DNA of 64,000 nucleotides from Periplaneta americana (Eukaryota > Arthropoda > Insecta > Blattodea > Blattidae). This document shows, in pieces, positions 49,569 to 61,128 of the stretch (within the stretch, counting starts at the first letter, position 1; the number at the start of each line of letters is the position of its first letter). The translations under genes were made by a program, and so were the position numbers. The DNA lies in NCBI RefSeq assembly GCF_040183065.1, contig NC_091119.1, positions 60,126,892 through 60,190,891 of the forward strand, in the 5' to 3' direction. A model generated the notes under the pieces. That model saw only the letters and a list, made by a program, of their open reading frames with translations, made no database searches and was not told the DNA's origin.

Positions 49569-50173
49569 CTGCAGCAGAAGGAATTAAAATGAATCCAAAG
49601 TCCTTTCAGGATGAGCAGCAAAGTCATTTGTATTTCTTTTCATTGGAATGAAGTAGATTTCTTAAAAATTAGTGCTGTGTGACTGGAAAGAAATACAAAT
49701 TTGTACAGATCAAGAAGGTGTGAAGACAACATGTGTCATTGTAATTGTAGTTATCACGAAGTAAATCAATAATTCAGTCTGTGAATAAATTTCTTTCTCA
49801 AATATTTACTTAATATTTTTTGTCGGTAAGTATGCAGTTATATAAAGTATTATTTATTATATAAGCTCGCACATTTATCGTGTTTCGTGACATCTTCCTC
49901 TTTAACTTGAGTACAATTTCTCTACAATTTGTCTAACTGCAGCTATAAGAAGAATTAGTTTTCTTGTGAAATAAGTTCCGAAACTATTTTTTAACTTCAC
50001 TTAATTGTTTTAATATTTCGGCACCATAGCAATCAGAGCAATATGTGTAACGACACACCATTCCTAGTAGAAACCTGTTGATGAAATTTTTGTCGTATTA
50101 TACCTACTACTATTTTGAGTAGCTAGACATATTGATTTCATGTTGTATGATTTATCCGATGAGCAGGTTGTAA

Positions 50174-50258
50174 TACAATGTTAAAATTGAAAAATACCGT
50201 CTAGTACACTAGATAAGTATAGACGGTATAGACGGTATTTTTCAATTTTAACATTGTA
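50174..50258. repeat. Perfect 30-bp hairpin
   Basis: Arm TACAATGTTAAAATTGAAAA...CGTCTA at 50174-50203 is exactly complementary to 50229-50258; the 25-bp loop contains a partial repeat of the arm end (AGACGGTATAGACGGTA). Non-coding, in a lipase A intron. Its perfect arms stand out against decayed surroundings. Confidence 0.88.
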
Positions 50259-50513
50259 TAGACATATTGAGCACAACAAAGCAGATGACCTATCGGGTAA
50301 TATTATATAAACCTGCATGTAGTTCCCAACGTTGGGGATCTTAATTCCCAGCACGCCCAAAAGTCTTCTTTTATACACTAGTGTCGTGCAATGTTCGAAT
50401 ATGAGAGGAGATATATTAATATACTACAAACGTCGCCCTGCTCCTTAGGCATCCAGTAATACGTAGAAGTGAAGCATGTAAACTAAAATAATCGAGTCCG
50501 TTGAAAACCGGTA

Positions 50514-50744
50514 AAGCCTTGGTTTTTCTGAACCGACGCATGCGACGTGCGAGGTGCGAGGCCCGCCACGCACAAATCCGGACTACACGAGAGATAGTGA
50601 GTGGTTTCTATGGCTGCGAGGCGCGCAGACCTCGCATCTCGCAGTTATAGAAACCACTCACTATCTCGCGTATAGTCCGGATTTGTGCGAGGCGGGTCTC
50701 GCACCTCGCATGTAGCATGTGTCGGTTCAGAAAAACCAAGGCTT
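50514..50744. mobile_element. Fold-back element, 231 bp
   Basis: A near-palindrome: the arm from AAGCCTTGGTTTTTCTGAAC through GATAGTGAGTGGTTTCTAT is matched inversely from 50623 to 50744, with about ten mismatches and a short GC-rich centre (GCGAGGCGCGCAGACCTCGC). Several CpG steps survive. It is probably a MITE; no target duplication was identified. Confidence 0.85.
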
Positions 50745-53013
50745 AAGGGGCCTTATGTTCGGTTCATGTTTGCAGAGTCTCTGTACAGCTTCTCCCTTCG
50801 CGTTTGTTTAATCTTTTCCTTTTCTTACATATGTCCGATGCCTTTCTCCTTAGTTTCTCCTCTCCCTGCGCCTTTATGTGTCAACTGCGTCAGGATGTCA
50901 GGCACGTGTCTTGTGACGTTACGCATAGTAATGACTAATGAAGTAATGAGTATAGGTAAATTTTATTGTATTAATGTGAATAAACATTCATAAAACTATA
51001 TGTATAAATAAATCATTCAAAATATATTTAAAAAACTCGTATGTTCATAGTACCGACTAGTACTGTGCAATCTTCGAACATGAGAGAGGAAACCAAGACA
51101 TTATAGACTTTGTCCTATTCCATATGAAAACCTAATCGCAAGATATGTGCTCATATCTTTACGCAGTTTAAAATAGTGTCCTGCAACCAAGACATTACTA
51201 GCTTTGTCTTATTTCATATAAAAAAAAACTAATCGCAAGTTCTTTGCTAAAATCCTTAAACGGTTAAAACATGGGAGTGGAGGATAGCGAATATTTTTAT
51301 GACAAGGTGAAACAAACACGACATACCACCTTCTGCAGAGCGAACGTCGGCGAATATCGAACTTTGTCATACGTACTGTCGCTAATATGTTCATCATCCG
51401 TATAGTCACACAAACATTGTTACAGAGAAACTGTGATTTATTTGAATATTATATGAAGAATGTAATTATGTCTAATTTCTGTCAGTAATTGATATGGTAA
51501 CAACTGTCGTGTATTTTTTTTTAATATAATGTGATTTACTTATATATACGTATATTTCTGTAGATAATACAAATTACCTGCCCCTACATCTAACTAAAAC
51601 TTCACAAGATTTGTTCTAAATCCTTATGCATCTAAAATCATGAAGGGATGGAAGGGGAGAATAGAACAGGCTAGAGTATTTGAAGGGGCAAGTTTGAGCG
51701 AGCTGGACAGATGCGCTTGTTCAAAGTAGACTTTAGTTCTTGTCACGCTTGACGAACAGGAACCGAACATAGCTCTTGAAATGCACGACACTAGTGTACA
51801 CAATCATCGTGAAAACCTAAAATTTCACTCGAATTTACTAATTAGAGATGTTAAACTATTTCCCGATGGGCATACGACGGCATCCTAATTATAGTCTCCC
51901 TTGTTGGTACGGAAACTTACGAAATATATTATTGTGTCCCCTTGTTTCATTTTAGCAAGGTGCTATAGGGCTGTACTTGTTTTGTGACGATCTGAATCTC
52001 TTTCACTCACATACAGTGTCTTCGATTTATTTGTTACAAGGTTCGGGAGGCGATAAAAAATGTCACAAGAAACAGCTTTTACCATAGTCAGCATAGCCCC
52101 AATGCGATACCACTGACCTTTCACGACATGTTAGACAAGTCTTTTTACATGTGCCCAAGACGGATTGCATATTCATTAAGAACTTCTTTTAAGTATCATG
52201 TTCAGCCGATGTTGGCTGTCATTTCATAGAATTTATTTCTGTTGTCAGAAAGTCAAAAACGTCGTTGAGGTCACAATATTCCCGTTCAGCTATTTCTGTT
52301 CTTCAACCATGATTGCCTTTACATTTTGTCTTGCCCTTCATAATCAGTTGTAGAGCACGACAACCATAATTACGCAGAATGTCCCGGATATGAAATCTTT
52401 CCATATTAGTAGCTCTTAATAATTCACTATCTATGTTCGCTTTTCTAGCACTTCTATATTAGATTTTCTGGCAACCTAACCGGATGCATACGAAGATCTT
52501 TTCGAGTAACCACATTATAGCAGCTTCAAGTAGATTTCTGATATTTATCTAGAGTCCGACCACGAAGATAGCTTACATAAATTTTCAGTCACTACTTAAA
52601 AGTTACGATATATGTACACTGACGTTCAAAGATATCTGACCTACGATTTTATGATCGAGTAAGCGAAATTTCTAACCATGGGATAAGATAGGACTAAAGA
52701 ATTAACAAATTGATAAACTTAGAAATAGTTCCGTTAGTTCTCAATAAGTGACACCATTATTGGGACAATTAAAATGTGTCGAGGGGGGGAAGTGATGTAG
52801 ATTAAGCATAAATTATTCTAATAATTTTATTGACAATATCAGCGGTTTGCAGCTAAAGCCAGTTTTACAATTAGCAGAAGGGGATGAAATATTGAATTCT
52901 ATAATGTGCGTATGTTTATGTACGATTGGCGACACTGACTATTATCTTAGCCATCTATTCATAGAAGTAATAACTGAAGAAGCCACACTTACACCAACAA
53001 ATTATCGATCACT
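50745..53013. other. no gene recognised
   Basis: AT-rich intronic sequence with short frames only. The plus frame at 50685-50993 starts inside the fold-back element and has no motif. Nothing else supported. Confidence 0.4.
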
Positions 53014-53025
53014 ATCGATTAGTAG

Positions 53026-53269
53026 TCGCCCTCGGTAGCGTAGTTGATATAGCACTGACCTTCTATACTCGAGGTTGCGGTTTCGATCCCGGCATTTAAG
53101 TGTCGATGGCATTTAAGTGTGTTTAAATGCGACAGGCTCATATCAGTAGATTTTACTGGCATGTAAAAGACTCCTGTGAGACAAAATTCCGGCACACCGG
53201 CGACGCTGATATAACCTCTGCAGTTGCTAGCGTCGTTAAATAAACCTTAATTTAATTTAATTTAATTTA
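53026..53269 (+). mobile_element. tRNA-derived SINE with clean 12-bp TSD
   Basis: Direct repeats ATCGATTAGTAG at 53014-53025 and 53270-53281. Head TCGGTAGCGTAGTTGATATA (A box) and GGTTTCGATCCCGG (B box), then a body with GGCATTTAAGTG repeated, CACCGGCGACGCTGATATAA and the end GCGTCGTTAAATAAACC with a TTTAA repeat tail. Confidence 0.9.
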
Positions 53270-53308
53270 ATCGATTAGTAGGGCCAGATATCTTTGGACG
53301 CCAGTGTA

Positions 53309-53395
53309 CAAAGTGATGGAGTGGTTAGCCTCTCTACTTTTCACCGTGGCGACACGGATTCGATCCCCGTCTGAGTCAAACGTCTCATCCCGAAA
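53309..53395 (+). mobile_element. tRNA-like SINE head
   Basis: GGAGTGGTTAGCCTCTCTAC and GACACGGATTCGATCCCCGT give A- and B-box spacing typical of a tRNA-like promoter. The acceptor-stem halves do not pair well, so it is more likely SINE-derived than a functional tRNA gene. Confidence 0.5.
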
Positions 53396-53913
53396 TTTCC
53401 CATTTAGAACGTCACATGTTTTTTCAAAGCTCTTTTGAATTTTTTAAGGAGATCTTTCAGTATTTATAGTCGTACACTCATGTTAATATCTATACCAATA
53501 AAAATCTCTAATTCAATAAGAAAAGATGAAATGCATTTTTGGTGAAAGCATTATCTTCTTCTCAATCGAACAATAATGTATTCAGAAACCCAACAACGGT
53601 GGATTTTTTTCGTTATTCTTCGTCAAGTGGTTCAAGATGTTTCAACCAGCCAGGCAGAAATTCTAAATAATTCAAAACACTCAAATCAAATTTCTTTTGG
53701 AAGATACGAAAGCCTGCAATTTCCCTACCAGGAATCGAATTAGGACCTACTGGATTTGTATCCAGAAAACATTACACTACACTAAAACATGCACGCGGTT
53801 GTTAGGACATCGTTCTGGGAGACTTTCTAGAACAGATTTGTTCTGTATGTTGAAGAGTAAAAAATAGTTTTATACGTTGCAGAAGATTGCGACCAGTAAT
53901 TGTGATGTCTTAC

Positions 53914-54112
53914 CCAAGGATTTCTCTCGTCCCATCAGGATCCACAGATCAGACGCGCCGAGCAGACCGTGCTGCAAGATGATTGGGCGTCTTCCTCTCG
54001 TAGTGGAGTTTGTGCGTCCATGAGGAATACGGAAGTGGGTGAGTAAGTAACCATCCTCTGTTTGCACTGTGTGCTCCTCCACTGGATATCCATATTTTCG
54101 GACAAGTTCTGG
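53914..54112 (-). CDS. Lipase A exon (PELVRKYGYP, HGLLG)
   Basis: A 199-nt exon after a TTTCCAG acceptor (AG at 54114-54113), ending TTGG/GTAAGA in phase 1. It encodes PELVRKYGYPVEEH, TEDGYLLTHFRIPHGR and ILQHGLLGASDLW, where HGLLG is the family segment beside the oxyanion hole. It is intact, and identical in length and phase to lipase B exon 2 (3362-3164), showing a gene duplication. The preceding signal-peptide exon was not identified. Confidence 0.9.
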
Positions 54113-54417
54113 CTGGAAAGAAAAGAGTGAAATGAATGTACTGTTTTTTAAATTATTTTTCTTTTTGCACTTAGATTAAGCACAGAGGTAGAAATGGGAG
54201 GGAGATTTGGAGACAGATATACAATACAGAGATTCAAACAATGATATGCAAAGACTTAGATATAGATATTCAGACACAGATACAGCATTCATATATACAA
54301 AAATTCAGACAGAGACAGGTATAGAGATTCAGATTTGGATAAGAAATTTCGATATACTGTACATAAATTCAGACAGATACAAAAATTCAAAGAGTTACAT
54401 ACAGATATATATATATA

Positions 54418-55583
54418 CAGAGTGTAAGGGGAATAAGTGCCATTATTTTAACTGATGCTTATTCATGTTATAAGGAAGAAAAAAAGTCTTTACAATTTTT
54501 TTCTAATTGATATATTTAACTTATTAAAGTTAATAATAATAGACGTTTTGCAACGTTGCTGGTTGGGGAGGAGGGAGTTCAGGAAGTACACAGTACAGCT
54601 CAAACGGGGAGGAGGGGTTTTAGAAGTACGCAGTACAGCTCAAGCGAGGAAGAGGGGGTTTACAAGTACACAGTACAGCTCAAACGGGGAGGAGGGGTTT
54701 TAGAAGTACGCAGTACAGCTCAAGCGAGGAAGAGGGGGTTTACAAGTACACAGTACAGCTTAAGAGGGTGCAGACATGCCGGTACAAAACAAATGCTCTG
54801 TTCTAATGCAGGAGCGACCATGATAATACTATTGTTTACATAAAACGAGCAGCAATTACAAACTTTCAATCTCATTAATAGAACATTTATGGTAAATTTA
54901 CATTTTATGTAACAATATTGCTCCATTTTTTATTGTACGCCTAAAAAAATAAACAATAATGGTTTTCTGCACAAAATCACAAGAACTTTTTTTCTAATGC
55001 AACATTTTAATCTCTCTCGCTTCCGTAAAGCAGTATCATTTTTAAACAAATTTCTGGTTGTGTGATTTTCAAAACGGGTTAAGACACTTCTAGTTTCTAA
55101 AAATCGTTGAGAAACTGCTACAAAAGTTCGCTGAATAGGTATCCTTCTTTGAGGAAAACGTTGACGATAAATTCTTCTTGCCTCATTTGAATTACACGAC
55201 TTTCTCCATAAATTAATAACATATAATATTCCTGAACTGTAAATGACATTGTAAGTTGTTTATCGAATACCCTGTACTGAACTGTCATCAACTCTGCAGC
55301 AGAGAAATTTAAGCATGTATTTTTATTTAATTTCACGAAAACGTAATAAAACACACAAATATTTATTTAAACTAATATTAACTCTTTGCTAGATATACCT
55401 ACTAATGTAATTGTTCTCGTAATTTTACTAACGATATAAGCAGTATAACGAAAATAAAATAAAAAATACATTTTTTTAGGAAAACTATCAAGTTTTGATC
55501 CAATGTTGTATGGAGATTTTTTGATCCTGTAGACCGTCCCCGACGACTGTGAAAAGGACGGCACTTATACCCCTTACACCCTG
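54418..55583. mobile_element. TIR element within the CAGATA array
   Basis: Ends CAGAGTGTAAGGGGAATAAG at the left and the near-inverse CTTATACCCCTTACACCCTG at the right. TA precedes the left end (54416-54417); the right flank begins TGTA, so the duplication there is imperfect. No transposase was recognised. The interior holds a 40-bp minisatellite (54560-54765). Confidence 0.75.
54560..54765. repeat. 40-bp minisatellite with 80-bp higher order
   Basis: CAGTACAGCT recurs at exactly 40-bp spacing (54591, 54631, 54671, 54711, 54751). Units alternate between CAAACGGGGAGGAGGGG and CAAGCGAGGAAGAGGGGG versions, giving an 80-bp higher-order repeat that is identical where it repeats (54601-54680 and 54681-54760). 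Reading frames cross it on the plus strand because 40-bp steps shift frame but avoid stops. Confidence 0.93.
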
Positions 55584-56432
55584 TGTAAGTACATATAGAT
55601 ATTCAGACAGAAACAGATATAGCAATTCAGATAGATAAAAAGCGTCAGAGAGAGAGAGAGAGATAGTTGGAGATAGTTATTTCGACATACTGTACAGAGA
55701 TTCTAACATACACAGAGATTGAAGCAGATGGACAGATTCAGAGAGACAGATATAGGAATTAAGACTTGCAGATATATGTAGATCAGACAAAGACATAATA
55801 TACAGCAATTCATACATAAATATGTTATGATACGTATACATATGCCGTTTATTACATGGTATTTATGTTTGATATTGGCATGAGCTAATATAAACCTTAC
55901 ACAATTTATCCCTGAAACGTAATGTACCATATGTTTCGACACTTGCCGACATCTATGTCTCGCTCAGATGTAAACACCATTGAGCAATAGGCCTATATTC
56001 CATAAGGCACGTGTTGAATTGCCGTATACTTTTCAGTTATTGCGCTCTCGTGATTATGTCTAATTAACATGAGTAGACCTAATAAAAAGAGTGGTGCCAA
56101 TGGGATAATGTAGAACTTATACATTTGTAAACCAGAGTTTTGGGATGTGAAAAGTAAAATATACAGAAATAGGGTAAAGAATAGGGATTGTTTGGAGGTG
56201 ATTAGCAACATACTTGGAACAACTATAGAAGAAGTAATCAGAAAAATTCACTATTTAAGAAACCAATACAAAAGCGAGCTAAAAAAGGAGGAGGTTATGG
56301 AATACCAGCAAATCATCACTATTTGGTTCTTCCATTTCGTGGATACTATCGTAACTTCGTCTTTATGTTTGAGTTAGCGTCTTAACGTGACAATGGGAAA
56401 CAATGGTCTTACAACAATAGATGAAAATCTCT

Positions 56433-56434
56433 TT

Positions 56435-56478
<44 letters not shown>
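56433..56478. repeat. (TAA)n microsatellite
   Basis: Pure TAA/AAT run. Confidence 0.95.
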
Positions 56479-56482
<4 letters not shown>

Positions 56483-57957
56483 AGTCTACGATGAAATTCC
56501 TGCCTCCAAAGTTTTAATGTTTTTAGGGCATTTTTAGCATGCTGAAATCAAATTCAAAGCCAAGAAGTTCCGATCACGTACCATTTTTTTTGTTATTTCA
56601 ATTTTCTTATAATATATTACGACAATTTATAGCGTAATTATTTAAACTGTAATACTTTAACATATGTAGGTTTAGTATGTTAGGACATGAAAACCAAATG
56701 TATTCAACATATTTTTAAGCTGTTTATATTGAAAACTAAGGACACTGGATGTTTCTTAGCAGATAGGGGGTGCAAGGACATAAGGAAGTTAGGGCGAAAT
56801 AACGTGCAGCCTTGTCATTATTTTTATTTGTGAAAGATAGAAATGTCAGCCACTCCTTGGTGAGAGACTGAACTCAACTCGTCTAGTTTCTCTCACATAT
56901 ACCTATGGAATACCTATGGTTTGGAGAGAGCATTCGAACCATAGTAATGACTACTACTTCTGTTCGTGTGATGTGAAGGGGTACGATTCTAAACATAAAA
57001 ATCAAATCGTGTATTCAGTTGTTCGGTCAGCCATTTTACTTGTGCCTAATGTACCAATCCCTGTGTGACCAGAAAATCTTAAACAAACATCATTCTGTTG
57101 GTACTGACAACGTGAAATAGGTTTTAAATACTTTTTCTCCAAAGATTATAATCTTGTATATTGCAGTAATGTAAAAGAATTTATGCTAAAACTTGGACTT
57201 CCAAACTATGACCTAAGTGAATGGAGACTGTTCATTGATGCTTCCAAGCGAAGTTTAAAGGATTTCCTCCTTTATAACGGAAATATTTTTGGTTCAGTGC
57301 CCGTTGCCTATTCAGTAATCCTAAAAAAATCATACACAAATTTGCAACTGCTGTTATTGCGACTAGACTATAGGAACACAACTGGCAAGTTTGTTATGAT
57401 TTCAAAATTCTTACTATGTTGCTGGGTCAACAATCTGGTTTTATCAAATTTCCATGCATTCTTTGCCTGTGGGATAGTAGGGCATGAGTTGATCATTGGA
57501 CTATGAAAGACTGGCCACCTCGACAAAATTTGGAAGTCTGTTGTAAGAATGTTGTGCCCCAAAGCCTTGTGAGTTCTTCTAAAGTTGTGCTGCCATCTCT
57601 CCACATCAAGCTTGGCTTAATGCAGAGTCGTGCAGATTTGTCCAAATCCACGGGCTTCCCCTTCGCTGACCGCAACGGGCTGAGCAGTGTCGCACGGAAC
57701 TAGCCCGTGCCGTCACCCTGCACCACCGCACGGGTCGCGGCGGACTGCTTGTGGAGCGGTTTAGTGCGGTGGTCTTGTTTGTATCAAAGCATGAGCCCAA
57801 GCTTCCGCTATCAGTTACTTATGAATTGAGTTGGTGCGGGTTTGTGCTTGTATGTACGGTTCGATCAACGATCAGCTACTGTTTCAAACATTTGATTTCT
57901 GTTTTTCAAGATGAGTTCAAATAATGGTGCATCGCAAAGAAAATACAGTCTCTGTGA

Positions 57958-58890
57958 GGCTGCTATTACACTATCAAAATTCTTTGACAAAGAATATTAT
58001 GCTAAAATATTACATCAAAGATCTTTGATAAAAGATAGGATTTGGGGTATATTACACTACATGAAATCTTTTCAGAAGATTTTATCAAACATGACCTAAA
58101 ATTAGGAATAAATCTCTCCTAACACGTCTTGTTCCACAACAATGAACACGCGTTCCCTGGATTTGTTGATACTAATATTTGCGCGTTAAGTTTACGATTT
58201 GTTTACACTGTTATTTACTCGTTAAGTTTATAACACCATGAATAAATATCTGGTCAGGGCTTAAACCATGGATTGTAAGACGTGATAAGAGAGGTATAAG
58301 CTTACATCTAAACTTATTGAAAGAGCTACAATGAGAGGACTTGAAAAGTTATACAAATTATTATAAAATATTATTTACTTACAAATGACTTTTAACGAAC
58401 CCGCAGGTTCATTGCCGCCCTACATAACCCCGCCATCTGTCCCTATCCTGTGCAAGATTAATCCAGTCTCTATAGTCATATCCCACTTTCCTCAAATCCA
58501 TTTTAATATTATCCTCCCATCTACGTCTCGGCCTCGCTAAAGATCTTTTTCCCTCCGGCCTCCTAACTAACACTCTATATGCATTTCCGGATTCGCCCTA
58601 ATAATATTAATATTGTATTATTAAAATTATTTATTTACATTTCATTTGCTTCATATTCCGATATCAGAATTTTTGTGGTAGCAACAATCCAGTTATATTT
58701 GCGTTCCGCCATATTTGTTTCAAGGTATAGAAATCTTTTATCAAAGATAACAAGCTGCACTTACATTTAATAAAAGATCTTTTATCAAAGGAACTTTTAC
58801 AAAAGAAAACACATTACACTGTCATATATTGTATAATATATATTTTATAAAAAGATCTTTGCAAAAAACTTTGATAGTGTAATAGCAGCC
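57958..58890. mobile_element. TIR element with GGCTGCTATTACACTATCAA ends
   Basis: The left end GGCTGCTATTACACTATCAA and the right end TTGATAGTGTAATAGCAGCC are exact inverses over 20 bp and similar further in (CAAAGATCTTT-type repeats). No transposase was seen. It contains a minus-strand LINE tail at 58377-58610. The end sequence hints at PIF/Harbinger, but no 3-bp duplication was confirmed. Confidence 0.7.
58377..58610 (-). pseudogene. LINE C-terminal tail
   Basis: The minus strand encodes RRRWEDNIKMDLRKVGYDYR and DWINLAQDRDRWRGYV, then a stop and a TAAG tail. It is the same family as 62690-63650 and lies inside the TIR element above. Confidence 0.75.
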
Positions 58891-60189
58891 CGGAAAAACT
58901 TCATCACAGACACCGGCCGTGAAAGCATACTTTCTAAAATACAATCTCTCTAGATAAAAAGTAGTGAAGGAGAAAATCGCTGCTAGAAAGTTTAAAAATA
59001 CAAAGTCGGATGAAAATTTCAAAAAGTACCATAGGGACAGTTTTTAAATCTGTGTTAGACAGCAGTGGAAAATATTTTAATTTTGTACTGTGTCCTGTAT
59101 GCTTATGCCACACGCCAAGCGCAAGCAGGAAAGGAGTAGAATGCAATCAACTGGTGGGATGACGTCACCGCACTGCTCAGTGCGGTGGGCTAACCTGGGC
59201 TGCGTAACCCAGAGTGAAGGGGTACGAAGCGGCCTCGCCAAGCAGTGTTAGTCTTGGATGGGCTGGGCTGCTTAAGCATTAGGACTGACAGTCCTGCGCT
59301 GAGGGCCAGTCTGCAGGACTCTGGCTTAATGAAACAGCTTGTAAAAGCTTTAAATAAGGAAGGAGGCTGTTTTAAGTACATATGTGAAAAATTTCCACTA
59401 CTATCTGAAGAAAATTGAAAGAAGATATATATTTCATGGTCCTGACATAAGAAAACAGCATTTAAAAACAGTATGGATGAAAAGGAGAAATCAGCATGGA
59501 TGTTGTTTTGTGAAGTTGTTTTAAAATTTTTTGGCAACAAGGGTCCTAATTACCGAAACATTATGGCTAACATGCTTGAAGCATACAAGGAATTTGGTTG
59601 TAACATGAGTATCAAAATTCATTTTCTGTTTTCTCAGCTAGATTATTTCGCCGAAAATCTAGGATTTTTCAGCTAAGCGTAAGATAAACGATTTCACAAG
59701 GACCTGCAGGAGTTCGAAAGAAGGTACCAGGGACGCGGGAGCATTAGTATACTTGGTGATTATTGTTGGATGTTAAAGCGTGAAATACCTGAAGAGAAAC
59801 ATAAAAGAAAGAGGAACAGGAGGACTTTCTCAACTAAGAAGCAAGTGGTGTAATTTTTTGTGTGATACATTGTGCTAATTTATACTTCCAATAGTGAAGT
59901 AAACAAGACAAAACCAAGCAAAAACACTCTAGCGACATGTATGAACAACTATACACATAATTTAAGCAAGTTGTGTCTTTTAAATATTGTTTTTGAATTT
60001 GAAATAAAAAAGTGAAGTGAAAACGTTTGTGATGAAATTCACGTAATTACAAAATACATTTAAAGTGATTTTGCACACAAACCTGACGTGATAGAAGCAA
60101 ACGGATTAAAAATTCGGATTCAGCACATCGACATTATATAAAATCACATTACTTAGTTTAGGCAACAAACACAAAGCTGAAATTCGCAG

Positions 60190-61075
60190 GCTAATGTAAT
60201 TTATTGGCAGAACGAAGATACATATTGATTTTTTTAATATAAGAACTCTCTAGCACCCCCAGAAAGAGTAATTTACATACTCCATCTAAGTTCATGTTAA
60301 GACATTTTATTGAATAATAGAGTAAAAAGTAATAAAAAACAAGAAGAAGAAAAAACACATATCACAGTCATTGAACTTTAAATTTTCTCTGTTAGCAACA
60401 ATTTTTAATAGGTTTTTTAAATAAGGAGCATTAGCAAATTGTATGTTTGGGAATTTATCTATTATCATGTTATAAAGCCTTGGGCCGAAGTTGCTACTGT
60501 GATTATGTGCTACGGTTGCAGTACATTTAGGAACTGTTAAGGATATGTTGTCTGATCTTTCGGTTTTATATTTATGAGAATATAAATATTTCGGTTTTTA
60601 TGTACGAAATTCAGTAATACATTGTTATAAATTTGATGGAAGTCAAATACTTTAAATTCTGAATACAGCAGCTCTGAAGGATAATCAAGAGGTTTATTAA
60701 GGCATATTTTTATTATTCTTTTCTGTAACAGAATTATTGACATGAGGGGGGCAGTATAAGTACTACCCCATCCTATATTGTCGTATTGTAATGTAGCTTG
60801 TACTAATGCGAGATAAATCAGTCGTAAAGTGTGGACAGATAAGTACTTTCGTAGGATGACAAAGTAGTGAATAATTTTTCTTAATATATTGCACAGAAAA
60901 AGAACATGTTTATCCCAACGTAAATGTTGGTCGATTATTATTCCGAGATATTTAACTTGAGGAGATTCATTTAGAATATGACAGTTACAACTATTAGAAG
61001 AACAATTGGATGTATGAATTTTTAAACACAAGAGCGAATGAGGAGATTTCATACCAACAGATGTTAACGAAAATG
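60190..61075 (-). pseudogene. LINE C-terminal half
   Basis: A minus-strand frame open for 171 codons (61052-60537): QVKYLGIIIDQHLRWDKHVL, LRKIIHYFVILRKYLSVHTL, LQYDNIGWGSTY and IIKICLNKPLDYPSELLYSE, then VPKCTATVAHNHSSNFGPRL after a small break, and a 3' tail near 60190-60340. It is the best-preserved member of the family also seen at 29190-30405 and 46880-47720. The polymerase core is missing (5' truncation). Confidence 0.78.
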
Positions 61076-61128
61076 GTTTGTATGTACTGTATACTGTAAA
61101 TTATGTAACAAATACTGTTGTGAATTGT

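Larger units (their letters stand above)
54190..55800. repeat. CAGATA-type low-complexity array, split
   Basis: Imperfect AGATTCAGACAGATA-like units at 54200-54420 and again at 55585-55800. The transposon at 54418-55583 sits between, so the array was one block before. Confidence 0.75.
57130..59850 (+). pseudogene. Unclassified transposon-linked protein, split
   Basis: Two blocks of one protein. The N-terminal block at 57183-57660 has EWRLFIDASKRSLKDFLLYN, then KKDWPPR-like KDWPPRQNLEV and VLPSLHIKLGLMQ. The C-terminal block at about 59310-59850 has CFKYICEKFPLLSEE, FFGNKGPNYRNIMANMLEA, FGCNMSIKIHFLFSQLDYF and RRYQGRGSISILGDYCWML. I recognise the signature (W-R-L-F-I-D-x-S, H-I-K-L-G-L-M, G-D-Y-C-W) as a widespread uncharacterised animal family, probably mobile; I cannot name its enzymology. 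Stops and an inserted TIR element (57958-58890) break it. Confidence 0.6.

Noticed and set aside
53309-53395. Functional tRNA gene
   Set aside because: Acceptor halves do not pair convincingly and a relative lies in another SINE fragment at 28380-28545.
54455-54843. Frames with repeated STAQ motifs
   Set aside because: They are the 40-bp minisatellite read in shifting frames.
55993-56211. Minus-strand hydrophobic frame considered as the lipase A signal-peptide exon
   Set aside because: It has a hydrophobic stretch, but the available donor (GTATAC) is in phase 2, whereas exon 2 needs phase 0, and the sequence does not resemble lipase B exon 1.
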